From: Chloroflexota bacterium
GTDB lineage: Bacteria; Chloroflexota; Dehalococcoidia; SHYB01; JACPQI01
Assembly: GCA_016190545.1 (NCBI GenBank)
Contig: JACPQI010000065.1
Coordinates: 1 to 18,976, forward strand
Reading direction: 5' to 3'
Length of the DNA: 18,976 nucleotides
Shown: positions 6,342 to 14,300 of the stretch, one piece after another
Numbering within the stretch: the stretch's first letter is position 1
Layout of the letters: each line of letters begins with the position of its first letter
Notes under the pieces: model-generated
The model's input: the letters and a program-made list of their open reading frames with translations, nothing else
Databases searched by the model: none
What the model was told of the DNA's origin: nothing
Program-made: the position numbers and the translations under genes

Positions 6342-8084
6342 CTAGCGTCGGGGTTTGGCCGTCTCCAGCGTGAGGCCAACCCCCCCAGAAACTATTGTTT
6401 GCCACTCCGCCACCCTTTCGGTGGCTCCCCAGAGGGCCGAAGAGGCTCCTAGGGGTACGTCCACGTACTCTTCGTGGATCATGTCCTGTATCTGCCGAAT
6501 GAGCTGTACTCGCTGCTGGGGATCTACTGTGGTACCCAGCTTTCCCACGAGGCGATCGATCTCCGCTATGGGCAAGAGCCACACCACCCCGGCCGAGGAA
6601 TAGTGAACGGAGAAGACCCTGCTAGGGGAGGGAACTACCTGAGCAGGAAGGTTGAATACTGTCCCAACGACTTCGGTCTGGGGCCGGGCACGATACATGG
6701 GGGTCATAACTGCGAATTCCGTTGGGACGATTCTCGTTCGGACTCCGATGGCACTCCAGTAGCCAGCGACGGCTTCCGCAGCCCGGGGCATCCAGGGCGC
6801 AACGCTATGACTGGCACTCCAATATTTGATGTCGAAGCCCGCTGGATATCCGGCTTCCGCAAGTAACTGCCTGGCCCTTGCGGGGTCATAAGCAGTAGGC
6901 TGCCAGGAAGAGTCGAAGCCCTCGACTCCTTGAATGACCACGCTCCTTGCAGGCACGCTTCCAAAGCCCCCAAGCAAGGACTCGACGAGCTCCTGGCGAT
7001 TGACTGCGAGGGAGAGAGCCTTTCTCACATCCCGATTGGAAGAGGGGAATTGCTTGAACAGCTCGGGATTGCCGAACCCGAAGAACACTGCCCGGACGAC
7101 GGCAATGTTCTTAATCTCGTAGACACGAAGGCCTTGGCGGAGTAAGGCCGCCGCGTTCTCGGGGGAAACAGCGCCCATCTCTGTCTGCCCTGTCCGTAGC
7201 AAGGCCAGGCGAGTGCTTTCCTCGGGGACAAGGCGGATCTCCAGATTTCGGAACCCGGGCACTTGGCGATATGGATGAGACGCCAAGTTGGCCTCGTAGG
7301 TGTAGCGCACCCCCAAGTCATGGTTGATGATCTTCCATGGCCCGGTCCCCAGTGGCCGCCGGAAATAGACGTTGGCTCCCAACTCCTGAAAAGCCCTCTT
7401 GGATAGGACCACACCTTCCGTACCCGCCCGTGGGGAGAGCTGGACGATCAGCTCTGCCCACGGCTGCTTGGTGTGAAGGCGAGCCTCTTGAGGCGATACC
7501 GCCTCCACACGGCCGAGATTGGACCGCCACACTCCCGCACTGGCACTGGTTGCCGCCGGTTCCAGGACACGTTCCAGACTGAATTTTATATCTTCCGCTG
7601 TGATAGGGCGTCCATCATGGAAGCGGAGATCCCGAAGATGGAGGGTCCAAGCCGTACCGTCGTCGCTCATGGTCCATCGGTCCGCTGCTCCAGGTGCCAC
7701 GGTGCCGTCGGGGCTATGCCATATCACCCAGTCATACACGGGAGTCAACAGAGTATGGGCTACGTCCAGGGTCTCCCTCGTCGGGTCATTAGTTTCAAAG
7801 CCGAAACCAGGAACGGCTACCCGCAGGGTTCCCGTAGGTTGGTCAGAGCCAGCCGCCGGCGTTGGCGTAGCGACAGGGGAAGGAGTCGTTCGCGGCGTCG
7901 CGGTCGGCGTACTCACAAGTGAAGCGGTTGCCTGCGGCGCCGGCGTCGGCGTGCGAGTTGGTGAGGCGGTTGCTTGAGGCGCCAGCGTTGGTGTGGAATC
8001 CTCACCCCCGCCACAAGCGGCCACCGCGAGTCCCACAACAGTTATGAGAGACGAGATAAACACAATCCCTGATTTTCGCAGCAC
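6342..8084 (-). CDS. SBP2: extracellular solute-binding lipoprotein, SBP_bac_5 family
   Basis: 580 aa with GTG start at 8084, six bases after a GAGGGGG element. Another GTG at 8090 is possible; an in-frame ATG at 8168 would place 28 charged residues before the signal and is unlikely. The signal peptide is VLRKSG, a hydrophobic core and LAVAAC with lipid Cys24, then GGGE and a Thr/Pro/Ala/Ser linker to about residue 84. The ligand domain shows the family pattern: APGAADRWTMSDDGTAW, LRDLRFHDGRPITAEDIKF and ARARQLLAEAGYPAGF. It is more divergent from SBP1 and SBP3 than those two are from each other. It lies between CaiB2 and the amidohydrolase, with a 141-base gap before it that carries a short leader frame. 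No ABC permease or ATPase is nearby, so it must either serve transporters encoded elsewhere or deliver ligand in another way. Confidence 0.91.
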   Translation of the reverse strand: MLRKSGIVFISSLITVVGLAVAACGGGEDSTPTLAPQATASPTRTPTPAPQATASLVSTPTATPRTTPSPVATPTPAAGSDQPTGTLRVAVPGFGFETNDPTRETLDVAHTLLTPVYDWVIWHSPDGTVAPGAADRWTMSDDGTAWTLHLRDLRFHDGRPITAEDIKFSLERVLEPAATSASAGVWRSNLGRVEAVSPQEARLHTKQPWAELIVQLSPRAGTEGVVLSKRAFQELGANVYFRRPLGTGPWKIINHDLGVRYTYEANLASHPYRQVPGFRNLEIRLVPEESTRLALLRTGQTEMGAVSPENAAALLRQGLRVYEIKNIAVVRAVFFGFGNPELFKQFPSSNRDVRKALSLAVNRQELVESLLGGFGSVPARSVVIQGVEGFDSSWQPTAYDPARARQLLAEAGYPAGFDIKYWSASHSVAPWMPRAAEAVAGYWSAIGVRTRIVPTEFAVMTPMYRARPQTEVVGTVFNLPAQVVPSPSRVFSVHYSSAGVVWLLPIAEIDRLVGKLGTTVDPQQRVQLIRQIQDMIHEEYVDVPLGASSALWGATERVAEWQTIVSGGVGLTLETAKPRR

Positions 8085-8136
8085 GGTCACCCCCTCATTT
8101 GCATAGGATCGTTTTCGTCCAGAGCGTGTGACAGGC

Positions 8137-8181
8137 TCAAGGTAGGTCCGCGTTGATCTTCCTGTCAAGATGCATTTTCAT
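8137..8181 (-). CDS. Possible 14-codon leader ORF upstream of SBP2
   Basis: After the CaiB2 stop there is a strong AAGGAGG, five bases before ATG at 8181, opening a 14-codon frame (MKMHLDRKINADLP, then TGA at 8139-8137). The SBP2 GTG lies 52 bases further on in a different register. The ribosome binding site is better than that of SBP2 itself. It may be a leader peptide affecting SBP2 translation, or the leftover start of a lost gene. I see no hairpin pair that would prove attenuation. Confidence 0.3.
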   Translation of the reverse strand: MKMHLDRKINADLP

Positions 8182-8225
8182 TATTGCCTCCTTCACTAGC
8201 CGTATCTGTGGCTTATTGTGAGCCT

Positions 8226-9422
8226 TTAGACGGCTTTTTCAGCCCGAAGCTGGGCGATCTCGTTCTCATCCAGCTTCAGGAGTTTCCCCAAAATGTCGTT
8301 GGTGTGCTGCCCGAGCAAGGGCGGCGGCTCCAGTCGGGGCTGCGAGGCGCGCGTCGTCTTGATGAAGGTGCCTGCAGCGCGATACGCTCCAGCGACGGGG
8401 TGCTCAATGGACACCACCATGTCCCGTGCCTGGACGTGTTGGTCCTCCAGCGCTTCACCCACGGAATAGACCGGCGCGGCGCCCACACCCGCATTCCACA
8501 GGAGCGCCACCCATTCCCTGGCGGTGCGCTCGGCCAAGGCTTCTTCTATCAGGCTGCGCAGGACTTTATGATGCCGGACACGCGAGAGGACATTTTCAAA
8601 ACGGGGGTCATTGACGAGTGCAAGGCACCCTATGACTTTGCAGAACTCGGCCCACAACTCCTCATTCGATACAGTCACTACAAGATAGCCGTCGCTAGCT
8701 TTGAAAGCGCCCCACGGGGCCTGGGTAACCTGAAGCCCGCTGCCCGGGTCAGCCAGGTGCCCGGTGGCTAGATACCTGGTAGCGTGGAAGCCGAGGAGCC
8801 CCACGACGCAGTCCAGCATCGCCAGGTCGATGTGGCAGCCCTGGCCTTTCGCCCGCTGCTCATAGAGCGCGGCGGAGATGCTATAGGCCGCGCAGACCCC
8901 TGGAATGAGGTCGCCCACAGGCAGCCCCACACCCTCGGGCCTGGTACCGGGTTCCCCTGCGGTGCTGGCAAGACCGCTCAGGGCCTGGATGACGGGGTCG
9001 AAGCCCGGCAAATGCTGGTACGGACCGGTCTCGCCAAAGCCAGAAATGGAGCAGGAGATGACCTGAGGATTGAGCCGGGATAGGCTCTCTTGGTCCACGC
9101 CTATCCGCTTCGCCGCCTCTGGGCGAAAGCTATGGACGACCACGTTACTGAGGGGGACTAATTGATAGAAGAGGCGGCGTCCGGAATCCTTCTTGAGGTT
9201 GATGGTCACGCTCTTCTTGTTGCGGTTGAAGGCGAGCCAGTAAAGACTTACGCCATTGACGAACTCGGCTGCGGTGCCTATCCGACGCATCCGGTCCCCT
9301 TGGCCGGGCTCCTCGATCTTGATCACCTCAGCACCTTGGTCCGCCAGCAGCATGGTAGCCAAGGGCCCAGCCACCATGCGTGTCAAGTCGAGGACTCTTA
9401 CCCCTTCTAGAGGTAGCGCCAT
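8226..9422 (-). CDS. CaiB/BaiF family (type III) CoA-transferase, copy 2
   Basis: 398 aa, full length. The ATG at 9422 has GAGGAGG just upstream (spacing 4-5). Motifs: LEGVRVLDLTRMVAGPLATM at the start, ADQGAEVIKIEEPGQGD (27-43), WLAFNRNKKSVTINLKK (62-78), SISGFGETGPYQHLPGFD (125-142) and GLPVGDLIPGVCAAYSI (166-182), in which Asp171 is the predicted catalytic nucleophile forming the CoA thioester. The C-terminus has the customary PPLLGQHTNDIL segment. Compared with CaiB1 it is a distinct paralogue, not a recent duplicate. It lies 24 bases after the YHS gene and precedes SBP2. Likely role: CoA transfer from a CoA ester to the acid that feeds the acyl-CoA dehydrogenases next to it (inference from context). 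Confidence 0.94.
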   Translation of the reverse strand: MALPLEGVRVLDLTRMVAGPLATMLLADQGAEVIKIEEPGQGDRMRRIGTAAEFVNGVSLYWLAFNRNKKSVTINLKKDSGRRLFYQLVPLSNVVVHSFRPEAAKRIGVDQESLSRLNPQVISCSISGFGETGPYQHLPGFDPVIQALSGLASTAGEPGTRPEGVGLPVGDLIPGVCAAYSISAALYEQRAKGQGCHIDLAMLDCVVGLLGFHATRYLATGHLADPGSGLQVTQAPWGAFKASDGYLVVTVSNEELWAEFCKVIGCLALVNDPRFENVLSRVRHHKVLRSLIEEALAERTAREWVALLWNAGVGAAPVYSVGEALEDQHVQARDMVVSIEHPVAGAYRAAGTFIKTTRASQPRLEPPPLLGQHTNDILGKLLKLDENEIAQLRAEKAV

Positions 9423-9446
9423 CGTACCTCCTCAGTCAGCGTAGGG

Positions 9447-9659
9447 TCACTGGCCCTGTTCCCCGGGCACAAACGCCTCCGGGTTCTCCATAAACTTCCT
9501 TCGACAGTCAAGGCTGCAGAAGTAGTACCACTTGCCGTCGTGGTATCGTCGCGTGCCAGCCTTGGGATCGACGACCTTTGCCCCTGTGGGGAGCGTCGAC
9601 TGTTGCCGCTGTAGCTGCTCAACGTCCACTTCCTTGCCACAGACGGGGTCGTGTGTCAT
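9447..9659 (-). CDS. YHS-domain small metal-binding protein
   Basis: 70 aa. It starts MTHDPVCGKEVD, the typical DPVCGM-like opening of YHS domains, and continues to YHDGKWYYFCSLDCRRKF and ENPEAFV. Cys7, Cys48 and Cys52 are the expected metal ligands. The YHS/TRASH fold is found in copper and other heavy-metal proteins and as a small module accompanying oxygenases and dehydrogenases. An insert of about 15 residues (QRQQSTLPTGAKVVD) separates the two halves. The start has AAGGAG at about 11 bases, a rather long spacing. It lies between ACAD-S and CaiB2 with short gaps (48 and 24 bases), so it is likely co-transcribed. A metal-delivery or metalloenzyme accessory role is a guess. Confidence 0.85.
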   Translation of the reverse strand: MTHDPVCGKEVDVEQLQRQQSTLPTGAKVVDPKAGTRRYHDGKWYYFCSLDCRRKFMENPEAFVPGEQGQ

Positions 9660-9707
9660 AGCTGCAGTGCTCTCCTTTCACCCGAATGTGGGGCTGTCCA
9701 GTCCCCT

Positions 9708-10835
9708 TTAGAGGCCGAGGCCCAGCGCCACCTTCTCCAGGTTATCGTACATGCCCCCTAACCGGAGCTCACTCCCCTTGGCCCGGCGGAAGTAGAACTG
9801 GAGCGGGTACTCTTTCATGTGCCCAATAGCTGCATGAATCTGTGCCCCCACACTGGTCGCCTTGAGATAGGCATCTCGCGCCAGGACTCTCGCCACGGAT
9901 ACCTCTTTTGCCGCTGGCCTTCCGCTCGACAAAGCCCACAGCGCCCGGTAGGTCGCCAACCACGCGCCTCGCTCGAGCACATAGGCATCGGTGATTTGCC
10001 CCTGCACAGCTTGGAAGCCTCCGATTGGCCGCCCCAAGACGACCCTATTCTGGGCGTAGCGCACCGTCATCTCGAGGACCTTCCCAGTCCCGCCAACCAT
10101 TTCGGCGCAGCGCAGGGCGCTGGCCTGCTCCAGCGTCGCCTCAAGAGAAGGCCATCCCATTCCCACCTCTCCCACAACATCGTCAGGCGAAGTCGGCACG
10201 CCGCTCATCTCGACCGTAGCGACGCGCTCATTGTCTATGGGGCGCTCCTGGGTAATCCTCAAGCCGGGTTGACCGGCATCGATGGCGAGCAAGGTAACCG
10301 CGTCTGTGTCGCTGGTCGGACGCGCCGCGCAGACCAGAACGTCCGCCACGTGGCCCCAGTCCACCAGACATGACGTTCCTGTCAGTCGCCAGTCCTTCCC
10401 GTGTTGCTCCAGCCGAAATGGGATGTCCCATCCAGCGGTCCGCCCGGTAGGGCCAGAAACCGCGAGGGCCAATCGCTGTCCACCACGGACCAACTTGGGG
10501 AGCAGGCCCTTTTTTTGCTCCTCGCTTCCGGCTCGCTGAACGAGAGCGCCGCCTAAGGCCACCGTGCTAAAGTACGGCCCGGCGCAGGCCGCCCGTCCGA
10601 ACTCCTCCAGCAGCACGCCCAGGTCTATGAGGCTGCTCTCTTCGCCACCATAGGCCTTTGGGAACGAAAGTCCCAACCACCCTAACTCGGCCATCTTCTG
10701 CCACAGGTCTTGGCTGAAACCTTGAGAGTCCTCCTCCAAGGCATAGAGCAAAGAGTACGGGCATTCACGCTCGAAGAACTCCCGCGCCGCCTTGCGCAGC
10801 AGTTGTTGCTCCTGGGAATACGATAAGTCCACCAT
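9708..10835 (-). CDS. Acyl-CoA dehydrogenase, small subunit of a predicted heterotetramer
   Basis: 375 aa, full acyl-CoA dehydrogenase fold. N-terminal helices include LSYSQEQQLLRKAAREFF and LGWLGLSFPKAYGGEESSL. The FAD-contact motif YAQNRVVLGRPIGGFQAVQ (260-278) keeps Arg264 and the FQ pair. At helix G, where isovaleryl-CoA dehydrogenase has its catalytic Glu in DLER, I align Ala238 (LEQASALRCAEMVGG), so the base appears to be missing. The partner gene just upstream has the opposite pattern. Such complementary pairs form alpha2beta2 enzymes in steroid and cholesterol side-chain degraders (ChsE1-ChsE2, ChsE4-ChsE5). The start at 10835 has GGGAG about 10 bases upstream. It begins 32 bases after the large-subunit stop. 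It introduces the 2,3 double bond in a CoA ester, passing electrons to an acceptor such as ETF. Acyl chain unknown. Confidence 0.92.
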   Translation of the reverse strand: MVDLSYSQEQQLLRKAAREFFERECPYSLLYALEEDSQGFSQDLWQKMAELGWLGLSFPKAYGGEESSLIDLGVLLEEFGRAACAGPYFSTVALGGALVQRAGSEEQKKGLLPKLVRGGQRLALAVSGPTGRTAGWDIPFRLEQHGKDWRLTGTSCLVDWGHVADVLVCAARPTSDTDAVTLLAIDAGQPGLRITQERPIDNERVATVEMSGVPTSPDDVVGEVGMGWPSLEATLEQASALRCAEMVGGTGKVLEMTVRYAQNRVVLGRPIGGFQAVQGQITDAYVLERGAWLATYRALWALSSGRPAAKEVSVARVLARDAYLKATSVGAQIHAAIGHMKEYPLQFYFRRAKGSELRLGGMYDNLEKVALGLGL

Positions 10836-10867
10836 CGCTGGTGCGCTCCCTAGAACGTGGCGTTGCC

Positions 10868-12070
10868 TCAGCGGTCTCGGGGCAGATCCAGCCCTCGCTG
10901 TGCGATACGTGCCCTGAGAAGCTCAATACCTCCGGCTCCAAACTTGAGCAGAGGGTAACGCAAGTAGAACTTGCCCACCATGCCTTCGAACACCCCTCGC
11001 CCGCCCACACTCGTGAGACTCAGAGGCCCCACGATGTTGGAAGCGGCGTTGGCGAGGCGCTCCCGCAGCTCCCCGGCCCACAGCTTGTGCATGGCCACCT
11101 GGACATGCTGGGACTCGCCTTGGTCTATCGTCCAAGAGGTCCACAGCCCCAGAAGCCCGGCCATTTCGATATCGCACGCTAAGCGCGCCAGCGTCTGCCT
11201 GATGGCGCTGTCCTGGCTGAGCGGTCTTCCATTCACCTGAGTCGTTTTGGCGTACTCGATGAGCTGGTCGAGCATCCAGCGGAGGTCGCTGATGAGCATG
11301 GCCCGCTCGAAGTCGATGGCCGTCATCGTAATCAAGAAACCTTGGCCTTCCTCACCCACCCGGCAACTGACCGGGACGCGGACATCCTCGAAGAACACCT
11401 CGTTGGTCTGCTCGCCCGTCTGAGTCATCAGGGGGCGAACGGTGATTCCAGGGGTATCCATGGGGACAAGAAGAATGGAGATGCCCTTGTGTTTGGGGAG
11501 TTCAGGATTGGTGCGGACAGCCAGCCACACATGGGTAGCGAAATGGGCCGTGGTGGTGAACATCTTCTGCCCGTTGATGACGTACTCGTCGCCGTCTCTG
11601 ACCGCCCGGGTCTGCAACGCCGCCAGGTCTGTGCCTCCTGACGGCTCGGTGTGGCCCATGGCAAAGTGAACCTCCTGCTTCATGATGCCAGGAAGGTACT
11701 TCTGTTTCTGCTCCTCCGTGCCCCAGCGCAACAGCACCGGAGCGAAGGCCCAAATCTCCATGCCGCCGACCGGCAGCCCTTTATAGATCAGCCTTTCCAT
11801 GAACTGCCACTGCTGGACTGTTGTCGGGCGCTTGCCCCCATACTCTGGAGGCCAGTTCATCCCCAGGTAGCCCTTCTCGCCCAGCTTCTGGAACCAGGCT
11901 AAGGCGCCGGGCGGAGTCGGGTCACCGCTCAACAGATACTCGCCCATCAGCGACTCCCCCTGCTGGTTCCTGACGCCACGACGGACCTCTGGCGGCACCT
12001 CTTTTTCGAGGAACTCGTCGAGCTCCTTGAAGAACTTCTCTTCCTCCGGCGTCGTGCCGAAATCGATCAT
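10868..12070 (-). CDS. Acyl-CoA dehydrogenase, large subunit of a predicted heterotetramer
   Basis: 400 aa from ATG 12070, chosen because AAGGAG lies 6 bases upstream; an in-frame ATG at 12133 would overlap the preceding gene and adds unrelated residues. Family motifs: LGMNWPPEYGGKRPT (69-83), FAMGHTEPSGGTDLAALQT (136-154), YVINGQKMFTTTAHFATHVW (163-182) and FFEDVRVPVSCRVGEEGQGF (226-245). Glu255 in AIDFERAML sits at the catalytic glutamate position of isovaleryl-CoA dehydrogenase. The normal FAD Arg and FQ positions are Thr277 and Asp-Ser (YAKTTQVNGRPLSQDSAIR), so it probably cannot bind FAD fully alone and shares the site with the small subunit. The C-terminus (RARIAQRGLDLPR) is the usual end of this clade. 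It lies between the unknown protein copy 1 and the small subunit, within short gaps. Confidence 0.93.
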   Translation of the reverse strand: MIDFGTTPEEEKFFKELDEFLEKEVPPEVRRGVRNQQGESLMGEYLLSGDPTPPGALAWFQKLGEKGYLGMNWPPEYGGKRPTTVQQWQFMERLIYKGLPVGGMEIWAFAPVLLRWGTEEQKQKYLPGIMKQEVHFAMGHTEPSGGTDLAALQTRAVRDGDEYVINGQKMFTTTAHFATHVWLAVRTNPELPKHKGISILLVPMDTPGITVRPLMTQTGEQTNEVFFEDVRVPVSCRVGEEGQGFLITMTAIDFERAMLISDLRWMLDQLIEYAKTTQVNGRPLSQDSAIRQTLARLACDIEMAGLLGLWTSWTIDQGESQHVQVAMHKLWAGELRERLANAASNIVGPLSLTSVGGRGVFEGMVGKFYLRYPLLKFGAGGIELLRARIAQRGLDLPRDR

Positions 12071-12108
12071 GCACGTCTCCTTAGGGCCTGCACTGCCTAA
12101 CGTCAGGA

Positions 12109-13146
12109 CTAGGGCCAGATGGTCCTCATCCACTCCACGGTAAACAGCACGTCTTTGACCGGCGTCGCGCCACCATCAGGCCGGATGAAGTGCCCATTCG
12201 CCGTTCCCATGATCCACACGTCCAGCACGTAGCCGGAGCGCAGGCACCAGATGCGGTTGACGCGCCCGTGGGCCACGGCCTCAACATCGAAGATGCCGTC
12301 CTTGGAGCGTTGGGTGAGGTGCCAGCGGCAGGGGATGGTAGCCAAGCTGCGCGGGTCCTTCCACCAGTCGGTGACCGCCAGCGACATGCCCCGGTCGGCC
12401 GCCACGAATTTCCCATCGACGAGCACCCGCCCATAGTTGACCGGGCCCCAAGTGAAGTGGAAGAATTGCAGCCCATCTCCGCCACCGATGAACCAGTACA
12501 TCTGGTGGCTGAAGGCCTCGCCCACGGCCCGCGCCAGGACCGGGTGCTCGTGGGCCCCGTAGCCGTTGGCGATGGGGTAGCGCTTGCCGTTCACAGTGAC
12601 AGCGCCCCTGGCGGCGGTGAACTGGTCGAAGCAGGCGACCCCGGTCTTGAGGATGTCCTTGAAGTCTCCGATGAAAAAGGAGGTAGGCGATGTGCCGATG
12701 ATGTTCAGGTCAAAGGAGATGTTTCCATGACGGCCTTTGGCGCTCCAGTGCGGCGGCTGGCACACAAACTCCATGTCCCGGAACGTCCAAACGGCTTTGT
12801 CCCTGGTGGTGCTCACTTTCAGGTCTTTGCTCTTGCCATAGTCGGCGGGCGTGAACCCCTGGCAGACGAAATCGGTATCGTTCATCTTGCCGCGCAGATT
12901 GGTGGGCACGGCAAGGAACATGGTGCAAACCGTGGCCGCATCGTCGGCCAGGAACCCGACCGGCGTCTTGCCGTGCAGAAAGTACGGCGCCACCCAGAAC
13001 ATCACGTCCTGTCCGTCGACCGTCGCCATGACGAGTTGCTGGGCGCCGCTCTCGAAGATGCTGATGTCCTTTGGCAGTTGCGGATAGTAGGGGATTTCGT
13101 GGCGCAGGATGAGGTCGCTTTGGGCCGTCAGCGCTTTCCGTGCCAT
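12109..13146 (-). CDS. Unknown conserved two-lobed protein, copy 1
   Basis: 345 aa, no signal peptide or membrane segment. I do not recognise the family with certainty. It is a beta-rich sequence with two similar halves' worth of aromatic strands. The mid-region YGAHEHPVLARAVG followed by MYWFIGGGDGLQFFHFTWG resembles the G-x-x-EH...WF...DG pattern of AttH/CrtC (carotenoid 1,2-hydratase-like, double-lipocalin) proteins and of diels-alderase-like DUFs; that is a weak, pattern-level match. Conserved in both copies: AATVCTMFLAVP, LRGKMNDTDFVCQGF, SPTSFFIGDFK, RSLATIPCRWH and the end VEWMRTIWP. The start has AAGGAGG with 5-base spacing. It lies 29 bases after the luciferase-like gene and 38 before ACAD-L, which suggests a part in the same CoA-linked pathway. 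It might hydrate or isomerise an isoprenoid or ring-bearing substrate, or bind it. Confidence 0.75.
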   Translation of the reverse strand: MARKALTAQSDLILRHEIPYYPQLPKDISIFESGAQQLVMATVDGQDVMFWVAPYFLHGKTPVGFLADDAATVCTMFLAVPTNLRGKMNDTDFVCQGFTPADYGKSKDLKVSTTRDKAVWTFRDMEFVCQPPHWSAKGRHGNISFDLNIIGTSPTSFFIGDFKDILKTGVACFDQFTAARGAVTVNGKRYPIANGYGAHEHPVLARAVGEAFSHQMYWFIGGGDGLQFFHFTWGPVNYGRVLVDGKFVAADRGMSLAVTDWWKDPRSLATIPCRWHLTQRSKDGIFDVEAVAHGRVNRIWCLRSGYVLDVWIMGTANGHFIRPDGGATPVKDVLFTVEWMRTIWP

Positions 13147-13175
13147 GGCTCCTCCTTGGTGTTCGTGTCTCGTCG

Positions 13176-14189
13176 TTACCGCTTGAAGGCGGGGAGCACC
13201 TCGCGACCCAGGGTGGAGATGAAGAGGTCGCGGTCCGGCATGACGCCCGCTATGAACAGCTTCCGTACGCCATGTTTCTGTAGCTTACGGATCGTAGATA
13301 TCCAGTCGGCGGGCGTGCCGACGATGGCGAAGCGCTCCACGAGGTAGTCGCGCAGCCCCAATTCGTCAACCAACTCAGCCTGCCGTACTGCGCCCGCCTG
13401 CACATGCCGGGTAAAGTCGTACTCCGCCATCAGCTTCTTGATAGCCGGCACCAGCTTGGGCGGGAGCTGCTTTCCCTCCAGCGTCACGCTAAAGGCCAGG
13501 CCGGCGCTGCTCGCCAGCCCGGAGCGGATGTCGTAGCCGGCTGCCTCTTTGCTCGCGCCCAGATTGCCCTTGGCGAACCACCACACGTCGATATCCTCCA
13601 CTCGCCGCCCGGCCTCCTTCGCCCCCTTTTCTAATTCGTCCAGAGAGCTTTGGATGATCTCCGGCGTCAGGCCCGTGCCGATGAGCACCCCATCGGCCAC
13701 GCGGGCCGCCATGCGCAGCACCTTAGGGCCGCTGGCCGAGATGAAGACCGGCACCGGCTTGCGCGCCCACATCATGCGGATGGTCTTGCCTTGATAGGTG
13801 GCGGTTGTATCGGCCCACAGCGACTTCAGCGCCAGGACGTATTCCTCCAACCCCGCAGTGGTGGAGGGCCGCATACCCAGGTTCGCAACACCGCTGTAGC
13901 CGGTAGCGATACCCAAGACGGCCCGCCCGTTCGACAGCACGTCAATGGAGGAGATGGCCCCGGCGGCCACTACCGGATGCCGGACGAGAGGATTGGTGAC
14001 GAAGACGCCCAGCTTACAGGTCTTGGTGTTGAGCGCGGCCAGCGTGAGGGCCACGTATGGGTCCATTATGAGGGCCGCGGAGTCGCCGACCGAGACCATG
14101 TCAAATCCCACCTGCTCCGCCAAACTGACCTGCCGGATGAACTCGGCGGGTGTGTATGCCGGCAGCCCGATGGCAAAACTCATGGTCAT
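13176..14189 (-). CDS. Luciferase-like (LLM class) flavin/F420-dependent oxidoreductase
   Basis: 337 aa from ATG 14189, with AAGGAGG 7 bases upstream; a longer frame from 14273 has no such site. The protein is a single TIM-barrel bacterial-luciferase-like domain: FAIGLPAYTPAEFIRQVSLA at the start, EQVGFDMVSVGDS, LGVFVTNPLVRHPVVAAGA (typical of the Mer/F420 subgroup, TNP-x-x-RHP), LGIATGYSGVANLGMRPST and PVPVFISASGPKVLRMAAR. These resemble 5,10-methylenetetrahydromethanopterin reductase-like F420 enzymes; FMN cannot be excluded. Such enzymes reduce, dehydrogenate or oxygenate small substrates. SAR202 Chloroflexota are known for large expansions of related flavin oxidoreductases. The gene follows the epimerase after 111 bases; the gap has no recognisable element besides the ribosome site. 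Substrate unknown. Confidence 0.92.
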   Translation of the reverse strand: MTMSFAIGLPAYTPAEFIRQVSLAEQVGFDMVSVGDSAALIMDPYVALTLAALNTKTCKLGVFVTNPLVRHPVVAAGAISSIDVLSNGRAVLGIATGYSGVANLGMRPSTTAGLEEYVLALKSLWADTTATYQGKTIRMMWARKPVPVFISASGPKVLRMAARVADGVLIGTGLTPEIIQSSLDELEKGAKEAGRRVEDIDVWWFAKGNLGASKEAAGYDIRSGLASSAGLAFSVTLEGKQLPPKLVPAIKKLMAEYDFTRHVQAGAVRQAELVDELGLRDYLVERFAIVGTPADWISTIRKLQKHGVRKLFIAGVMPDRDLFISTLGREVLPAFKR

Positions 14190-14300
14190 AGCATCGCCTC
14201 CTTTTCGTTTGCGCCTGGTCACGGGCCAACAGGAAGAAACAGCGGGTACATCCCGACAAAAAAGGCGTACCAACTGTCCACGTTGCGTCCTACTTTCTGC

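Noticed and set aside
12190..13347. 385-codon plus-strand open frame opposite the unknown protein copy 1
   Set aside because: The minus-strand frame has a paralogue at 17126-18184 with conserved motifs, while the plus-strand frame is not conserved opposite that paralogue.
14190..14300. Gap between epimerase and LLM gene as a remnant gene (a frame reading RNVDSWYAFFVGMYP)
   Set aside because: The stretch is short and matches nothing I recognise, so I cannot support a call.
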